Part shown: positions 5,193-5,321 of the stretch, piece after piece
How positions within the stretch are numbered: position 1 is the stretch's first letter
Layout of the letters: every line of letters begins with the position of its first letter
Assembly: GCA_030605675.1 (NCBI GenBank)
Contig: JAUWHV010000077.1
Span: forward strand, 1-5,321
Source of the DNA: Deltaproteobacteria bacterium
GTDB taxonomy: Bacteria; Desulfobacterota; Dissulfuribacteria; Dissulfuribacterales; UBA3076
Length of the DNA stretch: 5,321 bases
Direction of reading: 5' to 3'
Notes under the pieces: model-generated
Seen by the model: the letters and a program-made list of their open reading frames with translations, nothing else
Databases searched by the model: none
What the model was told of the DNA's origin: nothing
Program-made: the position numbers and the translations under genes

Positions 5193-5321
5193 ATGGCCAG
5201 ACCCCCTAAATGGCGAAAAGTTGATCAGGAGCCTACGGTGACCTATTTCAAGCCAAGGGGCATACCGCTGCGCGGTCTTGATGAAGTTGTTCTGACTGTT
5301 GAAGGTCTTGAGGCATTGCGT
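5193..5321 (+). CDS. UPF0251 (DUF134) family putative DNA-binding protein, N-terminal fragment
   Basis: Only the first 43 codons are present. MARPPKWRKV at the start, then VTYFKPRGIPLRGLDEVVLT and VEGLEALR, match the family pattern MARPxKxRxV...P...YFKPxGxPxxxLxEVxLxxxExEALRL. Members are typically about 100-160 residues, with a helix-turn-helix resembling sigma-factor region 4 in the C-terminal half, which is outside the window. They are generally inferred to bind DNA, but their targets are not established. From memory, in many anaerobes they lie next to, or are fused with, dinitrogenase iron-molybdenum cofactor (NifX/NafY-like) domain proteins; whether that holds here cannot be seen. The gene follows hisC in the same orientation, separated by the palindromic element. 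Confidence 0.88.
   Translation, partial: MARPPKWRKVDQEPTVTYFKPRGIPLRGLDEVVLTVEGLEALR

Overview
The window is an ordinary-looking stretch of bacterial chromosome. Gene content, moderate GC and the closest remembered sequence styles suggest an anaerobic Gram-negative bacterium of the former Deltaproteobacteria (Desulfobacterota). That placement is inference from recall, not from a database comparison. No phage, plasmid, CRISPR, tRNA or rRNA feature is visible, and the genes are mostly housekeeping.

Layout, left to right. The last 49 codons of der (ribosome-assembly GTPase) run in on the + strand and stop at 151. They converge, with a 20-bp gap, on a complete minus-strand ddl (D-alanine--D-alanine ligase, 172-1110). 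A 318-bp divergent spacer (1111-1428) follows. It holds a candidate ddl promoter, a cluster of three short inverted repeats, a good sigma70-type promoter facing right (1280-1307), a dispersed-repeat-like hairpin built on the unit AACAGGATC (1330-1403), and a small GC-rich hairpin just before the next start codon.

The rightward promoter appears to drive a tight three-gene unit: a COG0731-type radical SAM protein with a C-terminal winged-helix-like tail (1429-2367), an RNase E/G family endoribonuclease (2374-3897), and histidinol-phosphate aminotransferase hisC (3908-5026). Gaps are 6 and 10 bp, and each downstream Shine-Dalgarno overlaps the preceding stop codon, so the genes are probably co-transcribed and perhaps translationally coupled. 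They do not form a single recognised pathway: one is an uncharacterised Fe-S enzyme, one matures or degrades RNA, one makes histidine.

The end of hisC lies inside a 156-bp near-symmetric palindrome (5012-5167) whose arms contain the last four hisC codons and its stop. Downstream, a UPF0251/DUF134 putative DNA-binding protein starts at 5193 with a strong ribosome binding site and runs off the window.

The two repeat elements are the most interesting non-coding content. Several of their imperfect positions are G-U wobbles when read as + strand RNA, which hints at transcribed structure. I see no convincing evidence of a wholly new multi-gene system.
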